The notes below the pieces were generated by a model. It made no database searches and was not told the origin of the DNA. It saw only the letters and a list, made by a program, of their open reading frames with translations. The translations under genes were made by a program, and so were the position numbers. From Fusobacterium naviforme (GTDB lineage: Bacteria > Bacillota > Clostridia > Lachnospirales > Lachnospiraceae), in assembly GCA_003014445.1 (NCBI GenBank), contig PYGH01000006.1:1-64000 (forward strand): 64,000 nucleotides of DNA, in the 5' to 3' direction. This document shows positions 16,949 to 25,080 of this stretch, in pieces (positions within the stretch are counted from its first letter, which is position 1; each line of letters starts with the position of its first letter).

Positions 16949-17956
16949 TTAAATTTTCAAATCCTTATTGTTCAGCATTCCGCCAAACATCGTATGATAC
17001 ATATCCTTGGAAGATTCCTCTATCTTTGTAATACTTGATATTTTATTTCCTGCATCTTTTGATGAAGCTCCGCAAAGATAAAAGGCTTCACTGTCTGTTC
17101 CATAGTCAATGGCAATATATCTATCGTGATACTTTTTACCTGCAATTTTCATCTTCAGATTAATATTAGGGTAATCTTTTCTAAAATCGTTAAGGATATT
17201 TTTTGTAAGCATATCCTTGTTCTTCACATTGTCGCTAAAGACTATAATTTCAACATTGTCTTTTGCAGCCCTTAATAATTCTAAGGTTTTCAAGCCTATA
17301 TAGTTGTCTATCACATAAATGCTTTTCTTTGCAGACTTATATATTTTGGTATAGGCAACATCTGCTTCAATCTTATCTCCGTTCATTAAAAGGAAATGCT
17401 TGTATGTGTCCGGATCTATAAAATTATCCATAACCTTTTTCAAATCTTCTTTTGTAGCCATTTGCGACTTTATTTCAGCTATATCCTTTGTATTTTGATT
17501 TGTCTGTACTGCTATTTGAACTAATTCTTTTGAACCGATAAAATCTTGGTTTTCAATGATAAAATCTTTCATTTGCTTAAATGTTCTAACTAAAGCTCTG
17601 CTTTGCTTAACAGCAAGTTCACCTCTTAATACAGTCATCAGCATATAAATACCTTGTTCTGTAAAGGCATAAGGATTGTATTTAATATTACTTCCTCTAC
17701 CAGTCCCTCTGTTCAAGGTGAAATTTTTGCACCTTGAAAGTTCTACCATTTCTTCGTCCGTTAATTGGAACATGAAGTCTTCACCTTCAAATTTTTCTGC
17801 GTTGTTTTTCACCTGTCTATTAAAGTTTTTTGTTTCATAACCATATATTTCAGCTAAATCTGCATCAAGCATTACTTTTTGCCCACGAATAAGATATATT
17901 TTTTCTTGTATAGTTTTATCATCTACAATAACTATCTCTTTATTTTCTTCTGCCAT
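16949..17956 (-). CDS. ORF6N-domain protein with phospholipase-D-like C terminus
   Basis: 335 aa from the ATG at 17956 (GGAGGTG upstream). Residues about 15-105 match the ORF6N/KilA-N-type DNA-binding domain of phage and plasmid proteins (LIRGQKVMLDADLAEIYGYE, GRGSNIKYNPYAFTEQGIYM). After a coiled-coil linker, residues about 195-325 look like half of a PLD-type fold (KSAKKSIYVIDNYIGLKTLE; KYHDRYIAIDYG with an H-x-x-x-x-x-D pattern). Role unknown: regulator, nuclease or defence factor are all possible. It is a single gene with its own ribosome site. Confidence 0.7.
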   Translation of the reverse strand: MAEENKEIVIVDDKTIQEKIYLIRGQKVMLDADLAEIYGYETKNFNRQVKNNAEKFEGEDFMFQLTDEEMVELSRCKNFTLNRGTGRGSNIKYNPYAFTEQGIYMLMTVLRGELAVKQSRALVRTFKQMKDFIIENQDFIGSKELVQIAVQTNQNTKDIAEIKSQMATKEDLKKVMDNFIDPDTYKHFLLMNGDKIEADVAYTKIYKSAKKSIYVIDNYIGLKTLELLRAAKDNVEIIVFSDNVKNKDMLTKNILNDFRKDYPNINLKMKIAGKKYHDRYIAIDYGTDSEAFYLCGASSKDAGNKISSITKIEESSKDMYHTMFGGMLNNKDLKI

Positions 17957-18027
17957 GAAATGCACCTCCAACATTATCTAAATTCTTTTCCAATTCGCCA
18001 CGCACTGCGTAGCTTTTTGAATAAGTC

Positions 18028-18351
18028 TTATATTCTTTTATATTTTTCTACTCCGCCTTCAGCTTTTCCGATGTGTTCCACATTTTTTACAAGTCCCTTA
18101 TTTACATTTTCATAAAACCATCTGCCAATCAATGCCGGAGGTGTTGCGATTAACTCTCTCAAAACAAATTCTTTGTCCTTTGGTAAAGAGCTAATTTTGT
18201 TTAATAAGGTAGTATATAGGTCAGCATAGCTTGTATTTTCTTGTAAACTGCTACACTTACAATATTCAGTAACGCTTGGGAAACCTCCCTCTATTGCTTT
18301 TTTAGTTAAAATTTCAAGTTCTTCATCGGTTACAGTAAATTGAATTCGCAT
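18028..18351 (-). CDS. small accessory protein next to relaxase genes (DUF1413-like)
   Basis: 107 aa. Begins MRIQFTVTDEELEILTKKA like a ribbon-helix-helix or MobC-type accessory protein; the second half (EFVLRELIATPPALIGRWFYENVNKG) resembles DUF1413. Probably a DNA-binding accessory of mobilization or replication; assignment is weak. GGAGAGG lies before the ATG. Confidence 0.5.
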   Translation of the reverse strand: MRIQFTVTDEELEILTKKAIEGGFPSVTEYCKCSSLQENTSYADLYTTLLNKISSLPKDKEFVLRELIATPPALIGRWFYENVNKGLVKNVEHIGKAEGGVEKYKRI

Positions 18352-18524
18352 TTATATATCCTCTCCTTATAACTGAGTTTATTACCATATCATTATCATT
18401 TTATCATAAATACGATATTTTTTCCATACTGCAATTTTAAGCTCCATTTTACACTTAGCAATAGTCTGATACCTGTTTTATCATTAACGCTCTAAAAACA
18501 CCTTTCCACCGTCTTATACGAGGT

Positions 18525-19277
18525 CTACAAGTGTTCCCCCTTGTCATAATCTTCAAAGGTATATACTTTTGATTTACTGCTCTCCTTTAATTTCCCTTTG
18601 TCTTGTTCGTACCAATGAACTAAGGTCGCATAATGATCTTTATAGTTTCTTCCTGTGCTTTGCATATAGGTTGACAGCTTCTCTATCATTTTATCCCTAT
18701 GACCTTGCATTTTATCCTTTAATTTTCCATATTCTTCATCAGTTAAGGAAACATTTTTATATTCTCCATAAAGGGAGGGGGATATTTTTTCTATCTCCCC
18801 CTCTTTCTCTAACTCTATATCTATCTCTTTATCTATCTCTATATCTCCGTTGCAGTTTTGTTGCAAAAGGTTGCAAGGTGTTGCACTGGTGTTGCATTGC
18901 AACGCTTTTTGTCCTCTCGATTTTCTTGAACGCCTTGTAGAAGCTGTTTCTGAACCTATAAGACTTGGGATTTCTGTTAAAAAATACTCGTCATTTTCTG
19001 TGATTATCTCCATCAATCCTTGTGCTACAAGATAATTTACTGTAACCATTACATCATCTTCCGTTTCATCAATCGTTAATGCAAGCTCCTTGATAAAGTC
19101 TGTTTCTACTCCGTCATAATACAGCTTCCCACTATCTTTTAAGCTAAGTAAAAGCAATTTGAGGTAAATGATTGTATAGGTATCTCCTCCTGATATTTTT
19201 CTTAGCCTTTTGATTCTCTTATCTGTAAAAAAATCTTCTTTCAATTTTAACCAATAGTATCTTCTGTTGTCTGCCAT
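18525..19277 (-). CDS. replication-initiator-like protein (phage replisome organizer N-terminal type)
   Basis: 250 aa. Residues 1-115 match the winged-helix N-terminal domain of phage replisome organizers (YYWLKLKEDFFTDKRIKRLR). A Glu/Ile/Asp-rich low-complexity linker follows (about 143-165). The C-terminal part (HYATLVHWYEQDKGK) resembles the DnaD-like tail of such proteins. It starts three bases after the relaxase gene, so both are one operon; it may allow the excised IME to replicate. Confidence 0.72.
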   Translation of the reverse strand: MADNRRYYWLKLKEDFFTDKRIKRLRKISGGDTYTIIYLKLLLLSLKDSGKLYYDGVETDFIKELALTIDETEDDVMVTVNYLVAQGLMEIITENDEYFLTEIPSLIGSETASTRRSRKSRGQKALQCNTSATPCNLLQQNCNGDIEIDKEIDIELEKEGEIEKISPSLYGEYKNVSLTDEEYGKLKDKMQGHRDKMIEKLSTYMQSTGRNYKDHYATLVHWYEQDKGKLKESSKSKVYTFEDYDKGEHL

Positions 19278-19279
19278 TT

Positions 19280-20932
19280 TTATCTTTCCTCCCCTTTATT
19301 TTTATAATTTTCTTTAGCCTTTTCTTTTGCTTTTTGTTTGTACTGCTCCTTTCTTTCCTCTTGCTCTTGGAATTTTTTCAGTTGTGCAATTACACTTGGT
19401 TTATCTCCTCTCTTAATTGCCTTATCTATTTCTATGGATAGGTCTATTCCATACTCGTCATTAACAATCTTTACTGCATATTTGATGTGGTCTATCTGCT
19501 TAAATTCATCTTGTACTTTAGCTTTATCTTTGGTTAAGTCTTGTATCTCTTTTTCAAGGCTTGATATTTCTTTTTGCCAATCATTTAATTTTATAGCTGA
19601 TGTCCCGGTAAACTTTTCTATAATCTTTCTTGCTCTTTGGTACTTATCTATTTCCTTTTTATGAGAATTGTAAAAGCTGTCTTTGAATATGGTTTTGCTT
19701 TTGTATTCCTGATAGACTTCTTTATTTTCTTTGATAGAGTCTATGCAACTTACACATTGATTTAGGTCTTTTATTCTTTGTGTTTTATCTTGAATATCAC
19801 CACTTATTTTTTTACTTTGCTTTGCCAGTTCAAAGACTTTTTCTTGTAGGTCTGCTATGGTTTGAAGATGATTATCTTTCAAATAGTAGATTGCTTTTAC
19901 AAATCTCTTTAGGTCTGCATTTCCCTTTTTTATCTGTCCATAGTAGGATAGATTTTTTGTTTTTTCTCCCTGTATTTCGTTGTAGATAGAAATATATTCA
20001 TAGAGGTTAAAGAGTTCTGCTTTGTTCTCCAGTTCATCTTTCTTGGTCTGTTTATACTCATCGTATTTTGCTTGCAGATTTCCAAGTAAAGAGTCTATCC
20101 AAGAAGTGATTTCTTTTATCTTGTTCTTGATAGCTTTTACTAAAGAGTTATGTTTTTTTATTTCTCTGTTGATGTTTCCTTTGTCGGTTTCGATTCCTTT
20201 TTTCTCTAAGGCACTGGCACTTGCTCCCATGTGAATGGTTGGGATTTCTTCTATCCCTTGTCTTTTGTAGGAACGATGATCTACTCTCTTTTCCTGATGA
20301 TTTTTTTCTAAATACTGATTACAAAGGCTTGCAAAATTCTTTCTCCATTTCTCTGCGTTGCCTTTATCGTTCCAGTCTGTCAGCTCTACTTTTCTTGTTT
20401 TGTAATTACCACTTTTTAGTTTTATCTTTTCTCCCTTTTCATCAAGAACATATTCTTTTTTGCTTTTTGCCAGCCACTCTCCTTTTTTATTAATCGGTCT
20501 AAGAGTAGTCATAATATGTGCATGGATATTGTTATTTTCTTCATCACTTTCATCATGAATTGCAAGGTCTGCTATCATTCCTTTTGATACAAAATGTTCT
20601 TGTATGAAGTCGGTAATGAGTTTCTTGTTTTCTTCAAAGGATAATTCTTTTGGTAGAGCAATGATAAAATTTCTTGCAAGCTGTGCATTGCTTGCTTTCT
20701 CATTTAGTTCAACGCTGTTCCATAATGTAGTTCTATCTTTTAATGCTATGGGAACATTCTCCGGCAAGAAGATTTCTGAATGTAAAAGTCCCTTTTTATT
20801 ATGGTAATCGTGAACTTCTCCGTCCCATTCATTTTTGATTTTCTCACAAGAGATATATGCTGCACTTGCAACTGCCGATTTACTTTTTCCTCTGCTTATC
20901 ATAGAAATATTAAAGTGAAATGTTTCTGCCAC
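19280..20932 (-). CDS. MobA/MobL-family relaxase of IME-A
   Basis: 550 aa. The N-terminal MOBQ relaxase domain starts HFNISMISRGKSKSAVASAA and has the HUH metal-binding motif near 130-140 (NNNIHAHIM). The long C-terminal part is coiled coil. It nicks oriT and pilots the strand into the host ICE's channel. An oriT core lies about 150 bases upstream at 21079-21108. Ends just ahead of the replication-initiator-like gene. Confidence 0.9.
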   Translation of the reverse strand: MAETFHFNISMISRGKSKSAVASAAYISCEKIKNEWDGEVHDYHNKKGLLHSEIFLPENVPIALKDRTTLWNSVELNEKASNAQLARNFIIALPKELSFEENKKLITDFIQEHFVSKGMIADLAIHDESDEENNNIHAHIMTTLRPINKKGEWLAKSKKEYVLDEKGEKIKLKSGNYKTRKVELTDWNDKGNAEKWRKNFASLCNQYLEKNHQEKRVDHRSYKRQGIEEIPTIHMGASASALEKKGIETDKGNINREIKKHNSLVKAIKNKIKEITSWIDSLLGNLQAKYDEYKQTKKDELENKAELFNLYEYISIYNEIQGEKTKNLSYYGQIKKGNADLKRFVKAIYYLKDNHLQTIADLQEKVFELAKQSKKISGDIQDKTQRIKDLNQCVSCIDSIKENKEVYQEYKSKTIFKDSFYNSHKKEIDKYQRARKIIEKFTGTSAIKLNDWQKEISSLEKEIQDLTKDKAKVQDEFKQIDHIKYAVKIVNDEYGIDLSIEIDKAIKRGDKPSVIAQLKKFQEQEERKEQYKQKAKEKAKENYKNKGEER

Positions 20933-21078
20933 TTTTAAGCTCCTTTCATTTTTTGTTTGTTTTCAGGTAAAGGAAAAAGCAGACAGGTTATTTTTTGTAT
21001 CTTTTCCTATCTACTTTATCCGTATGTTTTTATTAAGTTTTGGATTTTTAAAGACTTGCTAAAATCCCTTAGTTTTTC

Positions 21079-21108
21079 TAAGGGCGCAATTATACACCCT
21101 AAAGGGTG
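21079..21108 (-). other. oriT core of IME-A (MOBQ type)
   Basis: The minus strand reads CACCC-TTTA-GGGTG followed by TATAATTGCGCCCTTA. The inverted repeat next to a TAAGTGCGCCCT-like nic motif is the known layout of MOBQ origins (RSF1010, pIP501, pGO1). Compared with IME-B and IME-C the motif is turned round relative to the relaxase gene. Confidence 0.75.
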
Positions 21109-21176
21109 CTTTGCGTTCTGCGAAGCTTTTTGCCCTTGCAGGGAGCTTCTGAAAAAACTAAGGTCTTTTATTTTAT

Positions 21177-21506
21177 CTACTCTATGTCTGTTTCATCTTC
21201 CATATCTTTCCCATTTATCATTTCTTCATAGGCTTGTCTGTATTCTTCTGTGTGAGTAGAGATATTTAACAGTTTTTCTATCTCCTCATTGGTAAATATT
21301 AGAGGATTTTTAATGACCCTTTCTACTATCAATCCCCTTTGTATGAGCCTGTGATTTCTTCTTTTTCGTTCCTTTTCATTTGCCAGTTTTTCTAATTTTT
21401 TGCCTTGATTTTGTAATTGTTTCAGCTTTACATCGCACTTTTCTCTTTCTTCCTGAAGTTCAGAAATTTGTTCCTGTACTTCCTGTAATGTTTTTTCTTT
21501 CTTCAT
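21177..21506 (-). CDS. DUF3847-family mobilization accessory protein of IME-A
   Basis: 109 aa from the ATG at 21506, which has CGGAGGAATT; the longer frame lacks a site. Coiled coil (QEVQEQISELQEEREKCDVK) followed by a short helical domain (RGLIVERVIKNPLIFTNEEI). DUF3847 genes regularly stand directly before MobA/L relaxases in these elements; a MobC-like helper role is inferred. Confidence 0.7.
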   Translation of the reverse strand: MKKEKTLQEVQEQISELQEEREKCDVKLKQLQNQGKKLEKLANEKERKRRNHRLIQRGLIVERVIKNPLIFTNEEIEKLLNISTHTEEYRQAYEEMINGKDMEDETDIE

Positions 21507-21544
21507 TTTTAATTCCTCCGTTTTGGTATCTGCTTGTTTCCATA

Positions 21545-21582
21545 AAGAAAGGTTAAGCACCTTTTTTGACACTTAACCTTTC
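21545..21582 (-). terminator. terminator-like hairpin between sigma-like and DUF3847 genes of IME-A
   Basis: The minus strand reads AAGGTTAAGTGTC-AAAAAA-GGTGCTTAACCTT followed by TCTTT. The same design with a loop of six A recurs in IME-B (35746-35782 and 32484-32515). Confidence 0.65.
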
Positions 21583-21589
21583 CAAGTTT

Positions 21590-22006
21590 TTAGATTTTAT
21601 CTTCTAAAATCTTTCTCAGTTTTTCTAAAATCCTATCCCTCCTCCCACTGATTGCTTGATGTGTAACTTTCTCTCTTCTGCTGATTGACCTTAGACTTTC
21701 TTCTTTGTAGAAGATGGCTTCCATTAGTTCTCGTTCTTCTTTTGTAAGAGTATTTAATGCTTTATGAAGTTCTTCAATTCGCATTTTTACTTCTACAATT
21801 TTTTCTAAGTCTATCTTTTCATCTATGATGTTATCTACAAAGTGTCCATCATGATCCAGTGCAGAAAATGGTATTACATTATGCTTCCAATCTTTTCTTT
21901 GGAGATACTTTTCATGCTCTGTTATCTTCCAATAGGCTTTGTAGACTTCTTCACTTACAGGTACGGCTTTGCCTTTTACATAAAGGTAATATTCTTTCTT
22001 TGCCAC
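21590..22006 (-). CDS. sigma-70 region 4-like factor of IME-A
   Basis: 138 aa. The first 60 residues contain the element-specific EYYLYVKGKAVPVSEEVYKA; the C-terminal 55 residues are a sigma region 4/HTH (LTKEERELMEAIFYKEESLR, then a recognition helix). It lacks region 2, so it may act as a transcription activator or phage-type sigma, not a full sigma factor. IME-B has a close relative at 35791-36207. Preceded by a strong terminator hairpin. Confidence 0.75.
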   Translation of the reverse strand: MAKKEYYLYVKGKAVPVSEEVYKAYWKITEHEKYLQRKDWKHNVIPFSALDHDGHFVDNIIDEKIDLEKIVEVKMRIEELHKALNTLTKEERELMEAIFYKEESLRSISRREKVTHQAISGRRDRILEKLRKILEDKI

Positions 22007-22051
22007 TTAGTCATCCTCCTTTTTAAGTTCTCTGTTTTGGTTTTGAGAATA

Positions 22052-22091
22052 AAAAAGGAGGACTTCTACACTTTGGCGTAAAAAGTCCTCT
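22052..22091 (-). terminator. strong terminator ahead of IME-A sigma-like gene
   Basis: The minus strand reads GAGGACTT and AAGTCCTC arms flanking TTTACGCCAAAGTGTAG, followed by CTTTTTTATT. Nearly the same sequence stands at 36252-36292 in IME-B. It either ends the cargo operon or controls entry into the sigma-like gene. Confidence 0.75.
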
Positions 22092-22122
22092 CGGCTTAAA
22101 AACTAATGTTTTATATAATTTT

Positions 22123-22230
22123 CTATTTGGTCGTTTCTGGTAAAGTATTATTGCTATGTGTAAGCAATTCCAAGAATAAAAAAGGATAATTATATCGTTC
22201 TGTGAAAACCGAAACTATAAGTTTTGACAT
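22123..22230 (-). CDS. possible 35-aa small protein of IME-A
   Basis: ATG at 22230 with GGAGGGATAATT upstream; reads MSKLIVSVFTERYNYPFLFL and ends LPETTK. It lies between the ECF S-component gene and the terminator. The strong ribosome site is the only support; no family recognised. Confidence 0.4.
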   Translation of the reverse strand: MSKLIVSVFTERYNYPFLFLELLTHSNNTLPETTK

Positions 22231-22271
22231 AATTATCCCTCCATTATTTTCCCTCCTAAGTAAATTTATTA

Positions 22272-22856
22272 TTAAATCACTCCTGCTTTTTCAAAATGCT
22301 TTTTGAGTATCTTTGTTGCAACGAATGCTCCTATGCAAGCAAGAACAAATGTTATCAAGGCAAAGCCTACTGCCCATGAAACTTTGAAATAAGATAATGC
22401 TTCATTTATTTGTGCTTCACTCATTTTCCATTTTGATGCTCTTTCCACAAAAGAAGCTGTTCCGAATAAAATCACAGGAATTACTGTCCCTAAAAAATCC
22501 GCTAATGCAAATATCCCATATCCAATAATCATTCGTCCCTTGCTCTCATAATTTCCTATAATCAAATCACATATAATTCCACCGATTACAGCAAAGACTG
22601 CATGAGGCAAATGTCCTCCTGACAATGCAATTAAACCAAGAAGCGTTCCTGATATTGTAAATACGCCCTTCTTTTTAACTTTCAAAGCCATAAGGATATA
22701 AACGGTAGCAGCTACCATAAAGCTAACTCCTGAAGCAATAAATCCTCCAATCACTGTTGTTGCCATAGCAAATGCAACCGCCATGTATATGACAATTCCA
22801 ATTGCATTAAAGATTCCGATTGTAATAAAATCACGACCATTTAATTTGTTTTTCAT
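22272..22856 (-). CDS. MptD-family ECF transporter substrate-binding (S) component
   Basis: 194 aa, about six membrane helices, Gly/Ala-rich helix packing (AMATTVIGGFIASGVSFMVA), and the MptD-like SGGHLPHAVFAVIGGIICDL. In ECF importers the S component captures the substrate and docks on EcfT/EcfA; MptD substrate is not known to me. Located directly after EcfT in the same operon; AGGAGGAC precedes the ATG. Confidence 0.75.
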   Translation of the reverse strand: MKNKLNGRDFITIGIFNAIGIVIYMAVAFAMATTVIGGFIASGVSFMVAATVYILMALKVKKKGVFTISGTLLGLIALSGGHLPHAVFAVIGGIICDLIIGNYESKGRMIIGYGIFALADFLGTVIPVILFGTASFVERASKWKMSEAQINEALSYFKVSWAVGFALITFVLACIGAFVATKILKKHFEKAGVI

Positions 22857-22866
22857 AAAAGTCCTC

Positions 22867-23571
22867 CTAATAAATTTTCTGTATTACTATCACAAGAGCA
22901 ATCATCAAAGCTCCTAATAGTCCAATCAACAAATCCGTTGTTCTAAACCTCAATTTTGTTAATGTAACCCTGTTCTCATCACTATCAAGTCCTCTAATGA
23001 GTGCTGAAGCTGACAGTTCATCTGAAATCTTAATCATTCTCATTAAAAGCGGAACAAGCGTATATTCAATATATTTAATTGGATGTAGCAAGGGGAAAAA
23101 TCTACTTGTTACGATTCCTCGAATCTTCATATTCTCTTTTAATGCCTTGAGTTCTATTTTTATAGTTGGTACAAACCTAAGCAAAACACTAAAAGGTATA
23201 CCAATGCTTCTTGGTACTTTCATTCTATTTAATGCTTCAAGCATTTCACTTACACTTGTAGTCTTTGTTATATATCCACCAAACATAGCAATTAAGGTCA
23301 TCCTTGATGCAAAGTAAATAAACATATATATTGCAAATACGATACTTGCTTCACAAAACTTTCCAAGCCATAACTCTATGCAGTATAAAATCACAAAAAA
23401 CAAAATAAAGCGTAATGCTCTTTTCCACATACTGCTGTATACATACAGAAAAAAGGCAAAGAGAATCAGTCCGAAAAGTAGAATTGTATCGCTTATAAAA
23501 AAGCTCGTAAATCCAACAATTGGAAGTAGAGTAAGTTTTATTCTCGGATCGACTGTTTTTCTATCCATCAA
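22867..23571 (-). CDS. ECF transporter transmembrane protein (EcfT)
   Basis: 234 aa, CbiQ/EcfT-like with early helices and the coupling region carrying the Ala-Arg-Gly-type motif (ASALIRGLDSDE). It would join the double ATPase encoded upstream with the S component. The start may be TTG 23571 or the following ATG 23568; the GGAGGT site is 8 or 11 bases away. It starts immediately after the ATPase stop. Confidence 0.82.
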   Translation of the reverse strand: MMDRKTVDPRIKLTLLPIVGFTSFFISDTILLFGLILFAFFLYVYSSMWKRALRFILFFVILYCIELWLGKFCEASIVFAIYMFIYFASRMTLIAMFGGYITKTTSVSEMLEALNRMKVPRSIGIPFSVLLRFVPTIKIELKALKENMKIRGIVTSRFFPLLHPIKYIEYTLVPLLMRMIKISDELSASALIRGLDSDENRVTLTKLRFRTTDLLIGLLGALMIALVIVIQKIY

Positions 23572-23572
23572 G

Positions 23573-25078
23573 TTATCTACCTCCTCTCATCTTGTCCAAT
23601 ATGAGAATTTTATTACTTTCACTCATATTCAAAACACTTTCTATTTTTCCATCTCCCATTACCCAGAGCTTACTCACTGTGTTCGCTAAAAACTCAAAAT
23701 CATGACTTATTACCAAAACTGTTATCCCTTTTTTTAATTGTTCTTCAATCAGTTTTGCGACTGAAAGCATTGAGTCTTTATCACAACCTGATGTTGGTTC
23801 ATCATAGATGAAAACTTTTGCCTGTTTCATCATTCCACAAGCTATTGTCAGTCTTTGTTTTTCTCCTCTTGATAAAGCAAACGGATGCTTATCTATATAT
23901 TTATCTAAGCCAAGAACATTCAAAATAGACTTTGCCTTTTGGGTATTTTCTTTTTTATCTTTATTTGAAATACCAAGCAGCATTTCATCAAGTACACTTT
24001 CCGAAAATAACTGATAGTCTGAATCCTGAAATACAAAATATGACATATCCATTAAATCTTTACGATTCAACTCTTTATCTTTTTCCGCCCATATTTTCCC
24101 CTCTTTTATCTTCTCAAGTCCTGAAATTACCCTTGCAAAAGTAGTTTTCCCAGTACCATTTAACCCAATAAGACCAATGGCTTTTCCACACTCCATATTG
24201 AAATCAAGATGATTTAAGATGTATTGATTTTGCTTATTTCCAACCTTAGTTGCACTTGGGTAACAAAATTTCAAGCCTTTCCCACTGATACTTTCATCAT
24301 TTAATTGATATAAATCTTTCTTCTCACTTATCCTGTATTCTTTTAATTCAAGAGTTCTTAGTCCATTATCATCCCAAAACTTCCCTTCAAGATGGATAAC
24401 TTCTTCCCGACTCAAGTCCTGTGCAATCTCTCCATCTTTAACCAAAAGAAAACGGTCAAATAAAGATTTTACATAGTACAAACGATGTTCAATTAGAACA
24501 ACAGTTGTTCCCTTTTTCTTTAATTTTTCCAAAATTAAAAATAGGTCAAATGTTGCTTTCATATCCAAATTTGCTGAAGGCTCATCTAAAATTAAAACTT
24601 TCGGATTCATTGCATAGATGCTTGCAATAGCTATCTTTTGTTTCTGCCCGCTTGATAATTCAAAAACAGATTTTCCTTTCAGTTCCTCAATATCCAGCTC
24701 TGCATATACTTCTTCTACTCTCTGTTTGATTTCATATCTTGATTTGCAGATAGTTTGAAGCCCAAAAGCTATTTCTTCATCTGTCGTTGTCGTGAAAAAT
24801 TGACTTCTTGGATCTTGAAATACAGTACCTACAATACGCCCTATTTCATGAAGCGATAATTTGCTTATATCTTTTCCGGACGCAAAGGCTTCTCCTTGCA
24901 TTTTGCCTTTGTAATAATGTGGAATAAGACCATTCATTACACTTCCAAGAGTACTTTTACCACTTCCACTTTTCCCTGAAATTAAAACAAATTCACCTTT
25001 TTTAATTTCAAGATTGATATTTTTTAAAGCAGTTCGCCCATCTTCCCATTCATAAGAAACATTTTTTAACAAAATCAT
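23573..25078 (-). CDS. ECF-type double ABC ATPase (EcfA1-EcfA2 fusion)
   Basis: 501 aa with two ATPase domains: Walker A near 38 (GKSGSGKSTLG) and 309 (GLNGTGKTTFA); signature motifs near 141 (LSSGQKQKIAIA) and 401 (LSRGEKQRLTIA); Walker B LILDEPSANLD and FIYDEPTSG. It energises the EcfT/MptD-like import module. The start at 25078 was preferred over 25105 since it follows GAGGT and avoids overlap with the preceding ABC exporter gene. Confidence 0.88.
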   Translation of the reverse strand: MILLKNVSYEWEDGRTALKNINLEIKKGEFVLISGKSGSGKSTLGSVMNGLIPHYYKGKMQGEAFASGKDISKLSLHEIGRIVGTVFQDPRSQFFTTTTDEEIAFGLQTICKSRYEIKQRVEEVYAELDIEELKGKSVFELSSGQKQKIAIASIYAMNPKVLILDEPSANLDMKATFDLFLILEKLKKKGTTVVLIEHRLYYVKSLFDRFLLVKDGEIAQDLSREEVIHLEGKFWDDNGLRTLELKEYRISEKKDLYQLNDESISGKGLKFCYPSATKVGNKQNQYILNHLDFNMECGKAIGLIGLNGTGKTTFARVISGLEKIKEGKIWAEKDKELNRKDLMDMSYFVFQDSDYQLFSESVLDEMLLGISNKDKKENTQKAKSILNVLGLDKYIDKHPFALSRGEKQRLTIACGMMKQAKVFIYDEPTSGCDKDSMLSVAKLIEEQLKKGITVLVISHDFEFLANTVSKLWVMGDGKIESVLNMSESNKILILDKMRGGR

Positions 25079-25080
25079 GA

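Noticed and set aside
18770-18850. Repetitive GATATAGA-like tract that could look like a small repeat array
   Set aside because: It is the coding tract for the Glu-Ile-Asp linker of the replication-initiator-like protein; units are imperfect and there are no spacers, so not CRISPR.
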